Below are positions 1-7,287 of a DNA stretch of 64,000 nucleotides, piece by piece. Location: the NCBI GenBank assembly GCA_052318935.1, contig JBQRKO010000001.1. The stretch is one strand, 5' to 3'. The notes under the pieces are model-generated. The model saw nothing but the letters and a program-made list of their open reading frames with translations. It was not told the DNA's origin and did no database searches. Made by a program: the position numbers and the translations under genes. The stretch is from Niallia sp052318935. Lineage in GTDB: Bacteria; Bacillota; Bacilli; Bacillales; Cytobacillaceae. Within the stretch, counting starts at the first letter, position 1; each line of letters opens with the position of its first letter.

Positions 1-30
1 CAGTTATAGAGTTATCTCTATAACTGTTTT
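1..30 (+). terminator. hairpin terminator at the window edge
   Basis: An 11-bp perfect stem (CAGTTATAGAG paired with CTCTATAACTG, 4-nt loop) is followed by TTTT. It occupies the same place relative to the repeated gene fragment as the terminator at 40186-40218 does on the right side of the prophage. Confidence 0.6.
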
Positions 31-168
31 CGTACTGTAGAATATGTTATAAGATAAAAATTAATAACAAGGATGATTATAAAACACTGTAATATCAATG
101 ATTTTTTATAATTATATTGCTCACATTTCGGCTTTTTTCCGTATGACTCTTAAGATTTATTGCGGATT
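24..168. mobile_element. probable right end of a second, related prophage
   Basis: This stretch aligns, with gaps, to the right end of the prophage described here (about 40209-40431). Both have a terminator, then CTGTTTT, a TATAAGA-type stretch, a TCACATTTCG box (121-130 and 40299-40308), a TTTCC..TGACTC stretch, and then the 510-bp gene fragment. The flanks are diverged while the 510-bp fragment is identical. The simplest reading is that another prophage of the same family, or its remnant, sits immediately to the left in tandem. Only one end is visible, so this is an inference. Confidence 0.5.
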
Positions 169-678
169 TTTTCCAACACCACATCCAACTCATCAGGGCG
201 CAATAGCTCGATCGGAGAATATCCTCCTTGCTCAAACTGTATCGAATCTGCCTCAACGAGCAATACATATTTATTATTTACCTTAGCCAAATGAATACTA
301 TCACCATAATCACTCAGCAATCCTTTCACGGCAATATGGTCAAGCTTCATCTTTAACTCCGCATCTGGTGAATGCTCAATAATTTGAGCGGTTGCTTCAA
401 CAACTTGTTCTGTGGTGAAACGTTCTTGCAATTCACGCTTTGGACTCGTAGCCCACACTTCCATCGCTGTTTCGAACTGCTCTTTTTCTTCACTTTCTGT
501 ATCATACGTTTCTTCAATATGGGTCTGTACCATTGTCATTACTTGCGATTTGATGATTTCTGGCATCGATTCTCCATATTCTACAAATTTCAGGAAATCC
601 TCGAAATAGCGTGCATGGGAAGATTGATGGATTTTCAGTTCATTTTCCTCTATCATGCCTTCTTCTGGCATGTAGGGG
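150..678 (-). pseudogene. headless 3' fragment of the disrupted target gene (DUF3900-like)
   Basis: The fragment encodes the last ~173 residues of the protein that is intact at 40410-41477. It lacks the first ~182 codons and has no promoter of its own, so it is probably not expressed as a functional protein. The reading frame is open and identical to the intact copy until the last few residues, where it ends in KIRNKS instead of KVKRKGY. This is expected if the phage brought its own 3' end to rebuild the gene and displaced the resident one. Confidence 0.8.
169..678. repeat. 510-bp direct repeat, left copy (attL side)
   Basis: Reading base by base I see no mismatch to 40432-40941 (constant offset 40263). 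Identity stops abruptly at both ends. The left copy abuts the integrase end of the prophage, so the crossover core most likely lies near its right end (about 650-678), where phage sequence begins. Confidence 0.9.
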
Positions 679-712
679 ACAATCCATATATGTTTTATGT
701 TTAATGTAACTA

Positions 713-731
713 GGTCACATGGTAAGTCACA
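713..731. promoter_or_regulatory. possible integrase arm-type sites, left
   Basis: GGTCACAT (713-720) and GTCACA (726-731) lie between the repeat and the integrase stop codon. The same GTCACA word recurs in both orientations at 40276-40328 next to the other repeat. Paired sites flanking the core are the expected layout for arm sites of a tyrosine integrase. This is an inference. Confidence 0.35.
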
Positions 732-732
732 G

Positions 733-1854
733 TTAGTCTATAATTTCATCTAATTTATCACTCACAGATCGCTGCATATTTGGCAATACATGCGAATATA
801 TATTAAATGTTGTTTCAATATTGCTGTGACCAAGTCGCTCGCTTATGAGTTTTATATTGACATTTTGCTCAACAAGTAAAGTAACATGTGTCGCACGGGT
901 ATCGTGAAATCGAATTCTTGGTAGTCCTAACTTTTCTGTTAACACGTAAAACTCTTTACGGAAATTACGAGGAATCATTGGCGAACCATATCGAGTAGGA
1001 AGAACTAGGTCATTGTCTCGATAGATACCAGTACATCTTTCTTTTTCCCATTCGATTTGCTCACGGTGTAATAATAACATGTTTAATAATTTATTCGAGA
1101 TAGCAATAGATCTTACACTAGAGTTATTTTTTGCACCCTGTTTAATTTCACCCGATTGTGAGACTGTTTGACGAATATAGATGATTTTGTTTTCGAAGTC
1201 AATATCTCTCCAACGTAAACCGAGAATCTCTCCTTGCCGCAAGCCAGCTAGTAGTCCTAGTTGTATACCGATTAAACATCTAGTTACACGGCACACATGT
1301 GGTGCATTTTTGAGGAAATAGTTTACTTGTTTAAGAGTCCAGACGGTCATTTCACGCTTTCTACGCTTTGGTAACGTAACTTCTTGAGCTGGATTATTCT
1401 TAATAAGACTACGTAATTGTGCTTTTTTTAATGATCCGTAAATAATACGAAAAATTAGATGGGTGGTATGGGCTGAATGACCTTGCTCATGTGAATCATT
1501 AACTAAATTTTGGATATGACTGTATTTAATCTCTTGTAATTTAATATGACCAAGCTTAGGCAGTATATTATTTTCATAAATAATAAGATGTGTTTCGTAT
1601 GTTGAGGTCTGAAGTTTAATTTTTCTTTCTCTCCAATACTCGCCCATATACTGAGCATAAGTTAATTTAGAAATATCTACAAATTCATTATCTAAAACTT
1701 CTCTTTTTACTTCTAAAAAAGCCTTCATAGCCTCATCTCTAGAAGCAAATCCCCTACGTCTAATTTGTTTTCTTTTACCGGTAATTGGATCTTTCCCAGC
1801 AGAAATACAAAATTCCCATTTGCCAGTCTTATCGTTTTTCTTTACGGTCGTCAT
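733..1854 (-). CDS. int: phage tyrosine integrase
   Basis: This 373-residue tyrosine recombinase would integrate and excise the prophage. It has an AP2-like arm-binding segment (about 1-55, with KWEFCISAGKDPITGKR), a SAM-like core-binding domain (about 62-160) and a catalytic domain (170-373). The catalytic residues are visible: R206 (AGLRQGE), H317-x-x-R320, H343 (LGHSNIETTF) and nucleophile Y353. It lies beside the left repeat and is transcribed toward it, as is usual for Tn916/phage-type integrases. A GGAGGC ribosome-binding site precedes the ATG. The full active-site set suggests an intact enzyme. Confidence 0.96.
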   Translation of the reverse strand: MTTVKKNDKTGKWEFCISAGKDPITGKRKQIRRRGFASRDEAMKAFLEVKREVLDNEFVDISKLTYAQYMGEYWRERKIKLQTSTYETHLIIYENNILPKLGHIKLQEIKYSHIQNLVNDSHEQGHSAHTTHLIFRIIYGSLKKAQLRSLIKNNPAQEVTLPKRRKREMTVWTLKQVNYFLKNAPHVCRVTRCLIGIQLGLLAGLRQGEILGLRWRDIDFENKIIYIRQTVSQSGEIKQGAKNNSSVRSIAISNKLLNMLLLHREQIEWEKERCTGIYRDNDLVLPTRYGSPMIPRNFRKEFYVLTEKLGLPRIRFHDTRATHVTLLVEQNVNIKLISERLGHSNIETTFNIYSHVLPNMQRSVSDKLDEIID

Positions 1855-1942
1855 GCTACAAGAGCCTCCTTAAACTCTCATAGCATGTCTCTACACTAAA
1901 ATTATTTTATCATATCCCATAAAATAACAAAACGATGCTTAC

Positions 1943-2161
1943 TTATTCGGCATCGTCTTTTGCATTCTTTATATGAGATATAACTTCTTCAATACTACAA
2001 TCTAGATAATTACAAATATCATCAATCACTTTCATAGAAATATATTCATCTTTTCCTATTTTAGCAATTGTTGCAGAAGACGCCTTAATACTGTTCTGTA
2101 ATTCTTTTTTAGATATTTTTTGTTTATGCAATGTTGTGATTAATGGAGCATATGAAATCAT
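1943..2161 (-). CDS. small Cro/CI-type HTH regulator (YozG-like)
   Basis: The 72-residue protein is almost entirely one HTH domain of the HTH_26/Cro type. Residues about 12-60 give the pattern KKELQNSIKASSATIAKIGK, then a second helical half ending in LDCSIEEVISHI. It has a good GGAGG site. It lies between the integrase and a divergent rightward promoter (2231-2259), so it probably represses that promoter or controls the integrase. The target is inferred from position only. Confidence 0.8.
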   Translation of the reverse strand: MISYAPLITTLHKQKISKKELQNSIKASSATIAKIGKDEYISMKVIDDICNYLDCSIEEVISHIKNAKDDAE

Positions 2162-2200
2162 AAATGACCTCCTTATAGTAAAGATTTCTTTAATAAGTAT

Positions 2201-2274
2201 AACATATCTTTAAAAAACTAAAATAATTTGTTGACAACGAAATTCAGAAAGGTTAATATATCTTTAGAAAGTTA
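2201..2274 (+). promoter_or_regulatory. divergent promoter with a 20-bp duplicated operator
   Basis: TTGACA (2231-2236) and TAATAT (2254-2259), 17 bp apart, form a near-consensus promoter for the rightward genes at 2312. A 20-bp direct repeat of the form AAYATATCTTTARAAARYTA occurs at 2201-2220 and 2255-2274. The second copy overlaps the -10 box, as an operator for the adjacent small HTH protein would. Confidence 0.6.
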
Positions 2275-2311
2275 AATATTATTTTATAAAAATAAACGAA
2301 AGGGTGAGCAA

Positions 2312-2677
2312 ATGTACGAAATAGTTAAATTTCTCGTTGATGAGTCAGAAACAAATGGCTTAGGGAAACTCATTCAAGTGGAAGGCTGGTTAATGGCAGG
2401 ATATAAGCTTAATGAAAATCATTGCTTATATATTAGTTCCGAACAGTTGATTTTAACAAGAAACCTTCACAAGTCTGATTTGGATATCTATTACACAACT
2501 TCATCTGTCCTGTTAGGGAAGACTCCTAATGATATTAAAGATGAAAGGGAGTATATTAACAAGTTTCTACAAAAATTAATGTTTACCCCATTATTAGACT
2601 GGCTTTTAAGCGAAAGTTTCGAGAATCATCTAGAAGACATTTCTGAAGATTTTTGGTTAACGGACGGTGTTGAGTAA
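2312..2677 (+). CDS. hypothetical phage early protein (121 aa)
   Basis: I do not recognise this family. It is a soluble, acidic 121-residue protein (pattern SETNGLGKLIQVEGWLMAGY near the N-terminus) with no membrane segment or known motif. The ATG has a GGGTG-type ribosome-binding site, and it is the first gene after the promoter at 2231-2259. Its stop overlaps the start of the next gene (TAATG), so the two are probably translationally coupled. Confidence 0.65.
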   Translation: MYEIVKFLVDESETNGLGKLIQVEGWLMAGYKLNENHCLYISSEQLILTRNLHKSDLDIYYTTSSVLLGKTPNDIKDEREYINKFLQKLMFTPLLDWLLSESFENHLEDISEDFWLTDGVE

Positions 2678-2898
2678 TGGATCATGCTATTTCTTCATTG
2701 CAACCATACTTGGAATGTGAATTGGATGAATTAACGGAAGAATGGCAGTCAAAAAAATACAAAAAATTATCCGATTTTCCTTCATATCCACCAGCTAAAG
2801 CCTTAGTAGACGCTATACATCGTTTAGAAAAGTATTATTACGGTGAATTTAAAACTATGTCCTTGAAAGAAGAAATGAAATGGAGAGAGGGTTTCTAA
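2677..2898 (+). CDS. hypothetical phage protein (73 aa)
   Basis: This is a small acidic and aromatic protein of unknown function. It starts within the stop codon of the preceding gene and ends in a TAATG overlap with the next one, so 2312-2990 reads as a coupled three-gene unit. There is no recognisable domain. The C-terminal KEEMKWREGF is followed directly by the 30-residue frame. Confidence 0.55.
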   Translation: MDHAISSLQPYLECELDELTEEWQSKKYKKLSDFPSYPPAKALVDAIHRLEKYYYGEFKTMSLKEEMKWREGF

Positions 2899-2990
2899 TG
2901 GTGGTTACAACTAAAGAATGGAAAAGTCTTTCGTCAAAAATGAAATATTTATTACTTGTTGGATTATCCACGGTACAAAAAGAGAAGTAA
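2898..2990 (+). CDS. very small coupled reading frame (30 aa)
   Basis: This frame starts at an ATG overlapping the previous stop (TAATG) and encodes 30 residues with a short hydrophobic centre (KYLLLVGLS). The tight coupling is its only support. It could be a real micro-protein or a chance frame. Confidence 0.35.
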   Translation: MVVTTKEWKSLSSKMKYLLLVGLSTVQKEK

Positions 2991-3030
2991 TTTAATCGGA
3001 ATAAAAATTTAAAATTTGGGAGAGATACAT

Positions 3031-3231
3031 ATGAACGAATTAAATATTGATAAAGTATTAGAGTTAGAATACATGATCGAAGCATTAGAAATCCAAGTAG
3101 GAGCGATAATGGGTGGCTTAGAGGAATCAGAAGTACGTATCCCAGATAAGGAGTATGAATTTTATGAAAGAAGATATACTGAGTTTAATGAAAAGTTAGC
3201 TGAAATTAAGATGCATATTTTAGTGGACTAA
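3031..3231 (+). CDS. hypothetical phage protein (66 aa)
   Basis: This acidic, probably helical 66-residue protein begins MNELNIDKVLELEYM. I chose the ATG at 3031 because GGGAGAG lies 6 bp upstream. An in-frame TTG 15 bp earlier would sit on that ribosome-binding site. The function is unknown. It is the last gene of the short rightward operon and is followed by a strong bidirectional hairpin before the convergent repressor gene. Confidence 0.6.
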   Translation: MNELNIDKVLELEYMIEALEIQVGAIMGGLEESEVRIPDKEYEFYERRYTEFNEKLAEIKMHILVD

Positions 3232-3258
3232 TATAACTTTAGTAAGTAAATTATAGAT

Positions 3259-3297
3259 AAGTAATAGAGCCATCTAACAAATGGCTCCTTATTACTT
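3259..3297. terminator. bidirectional terminator
   Basis: The stem AAGTAATAGAGCCAT/ATGGCTC-ctt-ATTACTT with a 7-nt loop lies between the convergent genes ending at 3231 (+) and 3303 (-). The AT-rich outer part gives U-rich tails on both strands. Confidence 0.7.
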
Positions 3298-3302
3298 TAT
3301 TG

Positions 3303-4037
3303 TTAAAAATTTTTAATAAAATGACGTAAGTGTGGTTTACCAAATGCAGTATTTTCTTCATCAACTCTATTCAACTCTTCATATAAAGTATTTAAAACTT
3401 TTATGAAACCTTTTTCATCAAGAGTTTTTATATTTTTTTCTGAGAAAAATTTAATAATAAACTTGTATAATTTGACGTTTGTTGATAATGAACCAAACGT
3501 ATCATTCAGTCCTTCTATAAGTTCATATCCATTTTGAGGATTATGTTCATAAATATTGTTGAGTACTTTTTCTATATTTTTAATATTTTCAGCAAGTATA
3601 TCATCTAACAAATCATTTCCATTATTTTCATCTTTAAAGTTAGAACGTTCTTTCATTTCCCATTGAAGTCTTTCTTCCTCTTCTAAATTCTCATAATATT
3701 CTGCTTGTCTTTCCCATTCTTCGAAATCTTCTTGAGTGGGTTCGTTCATGGCTGCAATAGCTTGCTCTTCCTCCCAAGCTATTCTTTCTGGAGATAAAAA
3801 ACCAAAGTAATACAGGTAATCTTCAATTTTTTTCTCTTCAACTCCAAGTTTCTTAAATATTTCATACAAAATTTCATAATCAGGGTTTTTATACCTTCCA
3901 TTTTCAAGGTGGCTTATATAGGATTCACTTTTTCCAATGGATTTAGATAATTCAATCGAATTAATCTTATTCGATTTTCTTAAGATACGAATAAAGTCAC
4001 CTATACTACCATCGAAATTTAAACTGTATTTATTCAC
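3303..4037 (-). CDS. CI-like phage repressor (XRE family)
   Basis: The protein has 244 residues. Residues about 8-70 form an XRE HTH (RILRKSNKINSIELSKSIGK, then SESYISHLENGRYKNPD). A strongly acidic, Glu-rich linker follows (about 92-135), then a helical C-terminal region (145-244) that may mediate oligomerisation. I see no peptidase S24 autocleavage motif, so induction would not be of the classical LexA-like type. It is transcribed divergently from the early operon at 4301 across a 260-bp region with repeated operator-like sequences. It is the best candidate for the lysogeny master repressor. Confidence 0.82.
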   Translation of the reverse strand: MNKYSLNFDGSIGDFIRILRKSNKINSIELSKSIGKSESYISHLENGRYKNPDYEILYEIFKKLGVEEKKIEDYLYYFGFLSPERIAWEEEQAIAAMNEPTQEDFEEWERQAEYYENLEEEERLQWEMKERSNFKDENNGNDLLDDILAENIKNIEKVLNNIYEHNPQNGYELIEGLNDTFGSLSTNVKLYKFIIKFFSEKNIKTLDEKGFIKVLNTLYEELNRVDEENTAFGKPHLRHFIKNF

Positions 4038-4062
4038 TTAACTTTCACCTCACATAAAAAAT

Positions 4063-4224
4063 ACTAACATATAGAGAGGTATAGTACAATATTCTATTTT
4101 TATATACATAATTATATTGATTTATAGTTATTTTTTGTGTTTTATACAAAAATATATAAAAAATTAAATAATATACACTAATATATTGACTTATACTATA
4201 TTTTTGGTATTATTAATGTATAGA
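4063..4224. promoter_or_regulatory. lysogeny switch region: early promoter and operator repeats
   Basis: TTGACT (4196-4201) and TATTAT (4218-4223), 16 bp apart, form a promoter pointing at 4301. Two related ~23-bp blocks (4063-4085 and 4187-4209) share ACTAAYATAT followed by TATA and end in a GT/CT step. One covers the -35 box. They look like CI-type operators in the divergent intergenic region. The operator role is inferred. Confidence 0.5.
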
Positions 4225-4300
4225 AAAAAGAAGCGAGGATATGGGAAGGTAGTTTTAGAGCTTTAAAAATACATAATTAATCAAAACTAGGAGGGATATC

Positions 4301-4585
4301 ATGTCAGTTTCAGCACCTGATAAAACGACTATAAATCGCTTACAACACATATTAAAAACAGAATTCATACTTTCGATGGATTTAGATGAAAAATATATTG
4401 AATTTCTTCAAGCATCTTTGGAGGATAATTGCAGTTTCATATATTCATATAGTGATAAACGAGAGGACGTTAAATTTGCTCCTATAGTCGCAGAAAGGGA
4501 AATGGCAGCGTATAACATCAATCCTAGCGAAGAAGAAATCAGCATGGAATGGGGCAATTTTATAACAGTTAATTCATATTATTAA
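4301..4585 (+). CDS. hypothetical phage early protein (94 aa)
   Basis: This is the first gene of the early operon, with a TAGGAGGGAT ribosome-binding site. The 94 residues are soluble and acidic (KTTINRLQHILKTEFILSMD) with no recognised domain. Its position directly after the repressor-controlled promoter is where many phages place Cro or antirepressor genes, but no HTH is visible here. Confidence 0.65.
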   Translation: MSVSAPDKTTINRLQHILKTEFILSMDLDEKYIEFLQASLEDNCSFIYSYSDKREDVKFAPIVAEREMAAYNINPSEEEISMEWGNFITVNSYY

Positions 4586-4604
4586 TTTTAAAGGGGGACT
4601 AATA

Positions 4605-4901
4605 ATGCAAACAGTAGTAGATATTCATAAGGTGAAAGTAAATAAAGCTAAAAAAGTCGATTTTTACAAACTAGAAGAAGTAGCTAAAAATTTAGCAGAT
4701 GAAAATCTAGAATCATTAAAAAACAAGATAAAAAGTATGCCTCAATTTCCAGCAGAACACATTCTCGATATATTTAGCTGCAATATCATTAATAAGGCTT
4801 ATGAAAGGTACACAAAGGAAGAAATTCTCCAGTTAGTTTCATCAGGAGTTATTTTTCATTTGAAAAATTTGTTGGATGATCAATTCTATGAAAAATTATA
4901 A
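4605..4901 (+). CDS. hypothetical phage early protein (98 aa)
   Basis: The protein is Lys/Leu-rich and probably all-helical (98 residues). The N-terminus reads MQTVVDIHKVKVNKAKKVD. It has a GGGGGA ribosome-binding site 19 bp after the preceding gene, so the two are co-transcribed. The function is unknown. A 165-bp gap without a convincing gene follows; it contains an isolated GGAGGTGG site followed by ATG-TAA. Confidence 0.6.
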   Translation: MQTVVDIHKVKVNKAKKVDFYKLEEVAKNLADENLESLKNKIKSMPQFPAEHILDIFSCNIINKAYERYTKEEILQLVSSGVIFHLKNLLDDQFYEKL

Positions 4902-5066
4902 AAAGATAAATGAGCGAAAATATTTTATTTCTAGGGTATGAAATCTAGCATTGTGAATATATTAATATTTGAATGGAAAAAATAGGAGGTGGTTAAGATG
5001 TAATAGATTAATTGTTTCTTGTTACTTTGCCATAGGAAAATACATAAAAATTTGGAGGAATAGAAA

Positions 5067-5447
5067 ATGAAGAAAATTAAAGCACTAAATGGAAGAACTG
5101 TAACTGAAGAGGATCAAGATTTTCAATATCCGTTATCTTGGTCAAAAGATGAAATTTTAGGATTTATGGATGATATTTTTGACTGGATACTCCATGAAGA
5201 CCATTATTACAATCTTTATAAATATCTTCGTGAAACTCATGATCATGATGGTGGGGAGTTTCCAAATCCAACAAACGAATATACAGAGAAATTTGAAAAA
5301 CTCTATCATAAATTTTTGAAAGAAGAAGAAATGATTGAACTATTTGAACAGTTATATAAGGAAGAAAAAGTAATTAATGAGCAACGCCGAAAAATTTGGG
5401 AAATGGAACAAATGGTAAAAGCAAAAGTTCAAGGGGGAGTAAATTAA
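5067..5447 (+). CDS. hypothetical phage early protein (126 aa)
   Basis: This is an acidic 126-residue protein rich in Trp, Tyr and His (HEDHYYNLYKYLRETHDHD near residue 50), with a coiled-coil-like Glu/Lys C-terminus. A TTGGAGG site precedes the ATG. The stop TAA overlaps the ATG of the next gene, so the two are coupled. I do not recognise the family. Confidence 0.62.
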   Translation: MKKIKALNGRTVTEEDQDFQYPLSWSKDEILGFMDDIFDWILHEDHYYNLYKYLRETHDHDGGEFPNPTNEYTEKFEKLYHKFLKEEEMIELFEQLYKEEKVINEQRRKIWEMEQMVKAKVQGGVN

Positions 5448-6268
5448 TGTCAAATATTGAGACTTTAAGAAACGATGGGGATTTTGATTACATAAAAAAG
5501 GAAGCATTGATTCATTTTGGATTTAAACCAATTCCAACAGGGGATTTTATTTACTGGTACGAAAAAGAAAGATGGGATTTTGAGTCAGATGAAATCGAGG
5601 AATTAAAGGCTTACAAAGGTGATTATGTTGATTTACTTACTGATGAAGAGAAAGCTATTATAGGTGAAGTCAACGAGGAAGATGACAATCCAAATAGAGT
5701 AGTCAAATGGTTATTAGAGGATGGAACTGCAATGGATGTGACAAGAAGCGATAGACGTAAAGAACGATATAAACTAGCCAATAAACTAGATTGGTTTAAG
5801 CGTGGTCAGGAGTTGAAACAACAACGTGAATCATTAGGACTTTCGCTGACTAAATTGGCTCAGATGATTGGAACGTCCCCGTCACGCATTAGCAATTTTG
5901 AGCAAGGTGAACCGGTAATGATGTCAAATCAGTTGGCACAATCTTATAAATTAGCCTTGGAGCATTATGAATTAAAAAATAAAGAAACACAAAATGCAAT
6001 TAATAAAGTTAATCATGTTTTTGTACATGAATACGGTAAGGATTTCTTTATTATTTATTTGGCTATGGATAATGGGGAATTAGTACATATACAGGATATA
6101 GAAGGACTTCAATGGGCTTTATTTATTGCATCAAATAAATTTAAGCAATTAGAAGTTGACGTAATTCTTGAAAGTGATCAAGGAGAAAAAATGATTGTTG
6201 ATAAAACAAAAGAAATTACTCACTTTCATCACAAACTTTGTCATGATTTTTTAAACAAAAATAAGTAA
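5447..6268 (+). CDS. HTH regulator with N-terminal extension (paralogue of 6382-6918)
   Basis: From the ATG at 5447 (AAGGGGGAG upstream) this is 273 residues. An N-terminal domain (1-110) of unknown type is followed by an XRE-type HTH (about 115-175: RGQELKQQRESLGLSLTKLA, then GTSPSRISNFEQGEPV) and a C-terminal domain (about 185-270). The HTH and C-terminal domain match the next gene closely in arrangement (VxVILES near the end of both). A longer frame from 5396 is open, but that start overlaps the previous gene and lacks a ribosome-binding site. It is likely a DNA-binding regulator of the early/late switch. Confidence 0.72.
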   Translation: MSNIETLRNDGDFDYIKKEALIHFGFKPIPTGDFIYWYEKERWDFESDEIEELKAYKGDYVDLLTDEEKAIIGEVNEEDDNPNRVVKWLLEDGTAMDVTRSDRRKERYKLANKLDWFKRGQELKQQRESLGLSLTKLAQMIGTSPSRISNFEQGEPVMMSNQLAQSYKLALEHYELKNKETQNAINKVNHVFVHEYGKDFFIIYLAMDNGELVHIQDIEGLQWALFIASNKFKQLEVDVILESDQGEKMIVDKTKEITHFHHKLCHDFLNKNK

Positions 6269-6311
6269 ACAACTTCAATGCATAATACATAGAAACATAA
6301 TGTACTTGTTT

Positions 6312-6353
6312 AACAGAGAAATAATTTGGATGAGTGAAAGTAATCCAATTACA
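6312..6353 (+). ncRNA. leader hairpin, copy 1 of a covarying pair
   Basis: AACAGAG, a stem TTGGAT/ATCCAA around a purine-rich loop (GAGTGAAAGTA), then TTACA, lies just upstream of the HTH gene at 6382. A second copy at 6930-6975 keeps the frame AACAGAG..GGAy..rTCCAATTACA with a compensatory T-A to C-G change in the stem. This supports a folded RNA. Confidence 0.45.
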
Positions 6354-6381
6354 TATTTTAGAAAATAGGAGGAATTATAAA

Positions 6382-6918
6382 ATGACAACAAATTATGAAA
6401 CTGCTAAACAACAATTTATTTTAGACAATACAAAGGAATGGACACAACGTGGTCAGAGATTAAAAGAACGAAGAGAGAAGTTGCAAATATCACTAACTAG
6501 TCTTTCGAAAATGTTAGGAACATCCACTTCTAGAATCAGAAAATTTGAGAATGGCGAACCAGTAACGCTTTCTAAATCACTTGAAAGTTCTTACCAAATG
6601 GCTTTGGAAATGCATGAATTAAAGCAACCAAAGAATATGATAGATCACATTCATATTCAACATCATGGGGGCGGATATTATACATTGGATTTAGCACTGT
6701 TGGACAATAATTCAATTTATTTAGAAGAAACGAAAACATTAAAGGGTGCGATTCAATTAGCCTTTATTAAAGGTTCAATGCGTTTAGATGTACCCGTAAT
6801 TTTGGAAAGTGCTAACGAGAGTAAATTAAATGTTGGTAAAATTAGATACTCATATTTAAAAACACATTTAAAAAAATGGCAAGAGTTTATGGATGAGAAT
6901 AAATTCTATAAAAACTAG
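6382..6918 (+). CDS. HTH regulator (paralogue of 5447-6268)
   Basis: From the ATG at 6382 (AGGAGG 11 bp upstream) this is 178 residues. The XRE HTH spans about 18-75 (RGQRLKERREKLQISLTSLS, then GTSTSRIRKFENGEPV), with a C-terminal domain at 90-175. It resembles the HTH and C-terminal parts of the preceding protein but lacks its 110-residue N-terminal domain, so a duplication with domain gain or loss is likely. Both probably bind related operators. I prefer this start to an upstream in-frame one because of the ribosome-binding site and because the upstream stretch holds the conserved leader hairpin. Confidence 0.75.
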   Translation: MTTNYETAKQQFILDNTKEWTQRGQRLKERREKLQISLTSLSKMLGTSTSRIRKFENGEPVTLSKSLESSYQMALEMHELKQPKNMIDHIHIQHHGGGYYTLDLALLDNNSIYLEETKTLKGAIQLAFIKGSMRLDVPVILESANESKLNVGKIRYSYLKTHLKKWQEFMDENKFYKN

Positions 6919-6929
6919 ATAATTCACAT

Positions 6930-6975
6930 AACAGAGACAACAAAATAGGACGAGGTGAGAGATAGTCCAATTACA
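6930..6975 (+). ncRNA. leader hairpin, copy 2 of a covarying pair
   Basis: The order of elements is the same as at 6312-6353: AACAGAG, stem AGGAC/GTCC around GAGGTGAGAGATA, then AATTACA. It lies upstream of the gene at 6992. The stem differs from copy 1 by a base-pair-preserving change. Confidence 0.45.
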
Positions 6976-6991
6976 AAAGGAGAGAAAATAT

Positions 6992-7246
6992 ATGTCCATT
7001 TACGATTTAGCAATGCAAGACCCGCAGTTTCGAAGAATCATACTAGTGGAATTTGGATTTGGTGATCACCCGGTAATTAAAGTAGAGAAATGGCTAAAGA
7101 AAAACTATCCCTATAAGGTAGCGGAATGGAAAAAGCAAGTGGCAAAGGGGAATGTTACGCAATTACATAGGGAAGGTATGGCAAGAGAAGAAAGAGACAG
7201 ACTGCTGGATAAAGCTATGAGTTTAAATGAAATATTTAGAGATTAA
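6992..7246 (+). CDS. hypothetical small basic phage protein (84 aa)
   Basis: The ATG has AAGGAGAG upstream. The 84 residues are basic in the middle (KVEKWLKKNYPYKVAEWKKQ) and probably helical, which suggests nucleic-acid or protein binding, but no family is recognised. It sits between the HTH regulators and the helicase and is led by the second copy of the conserved hairpin. Confidence 0.62.
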   Translation: MSIYDLAMQDPQFRRIILVEFGFGDHPVIKVEKWLKKNYPYKVAEWKKQVAKGNVTQLHREGMAREERDRLLDKAMSLNEIFRD

Positions 7247-7287
7247 TAGTTATTCCCTAGTTTCAGGCAGTGAAAAGGAGGTTAAAT

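Noticed and set aside
372..704. Plus-strand frames opposite the repeated gene (also 40635-41084)
   Set aside because: They are antisense shadows of the DUF3900-like gene, occur in both repeat copies and lack ribosome-binding sites.
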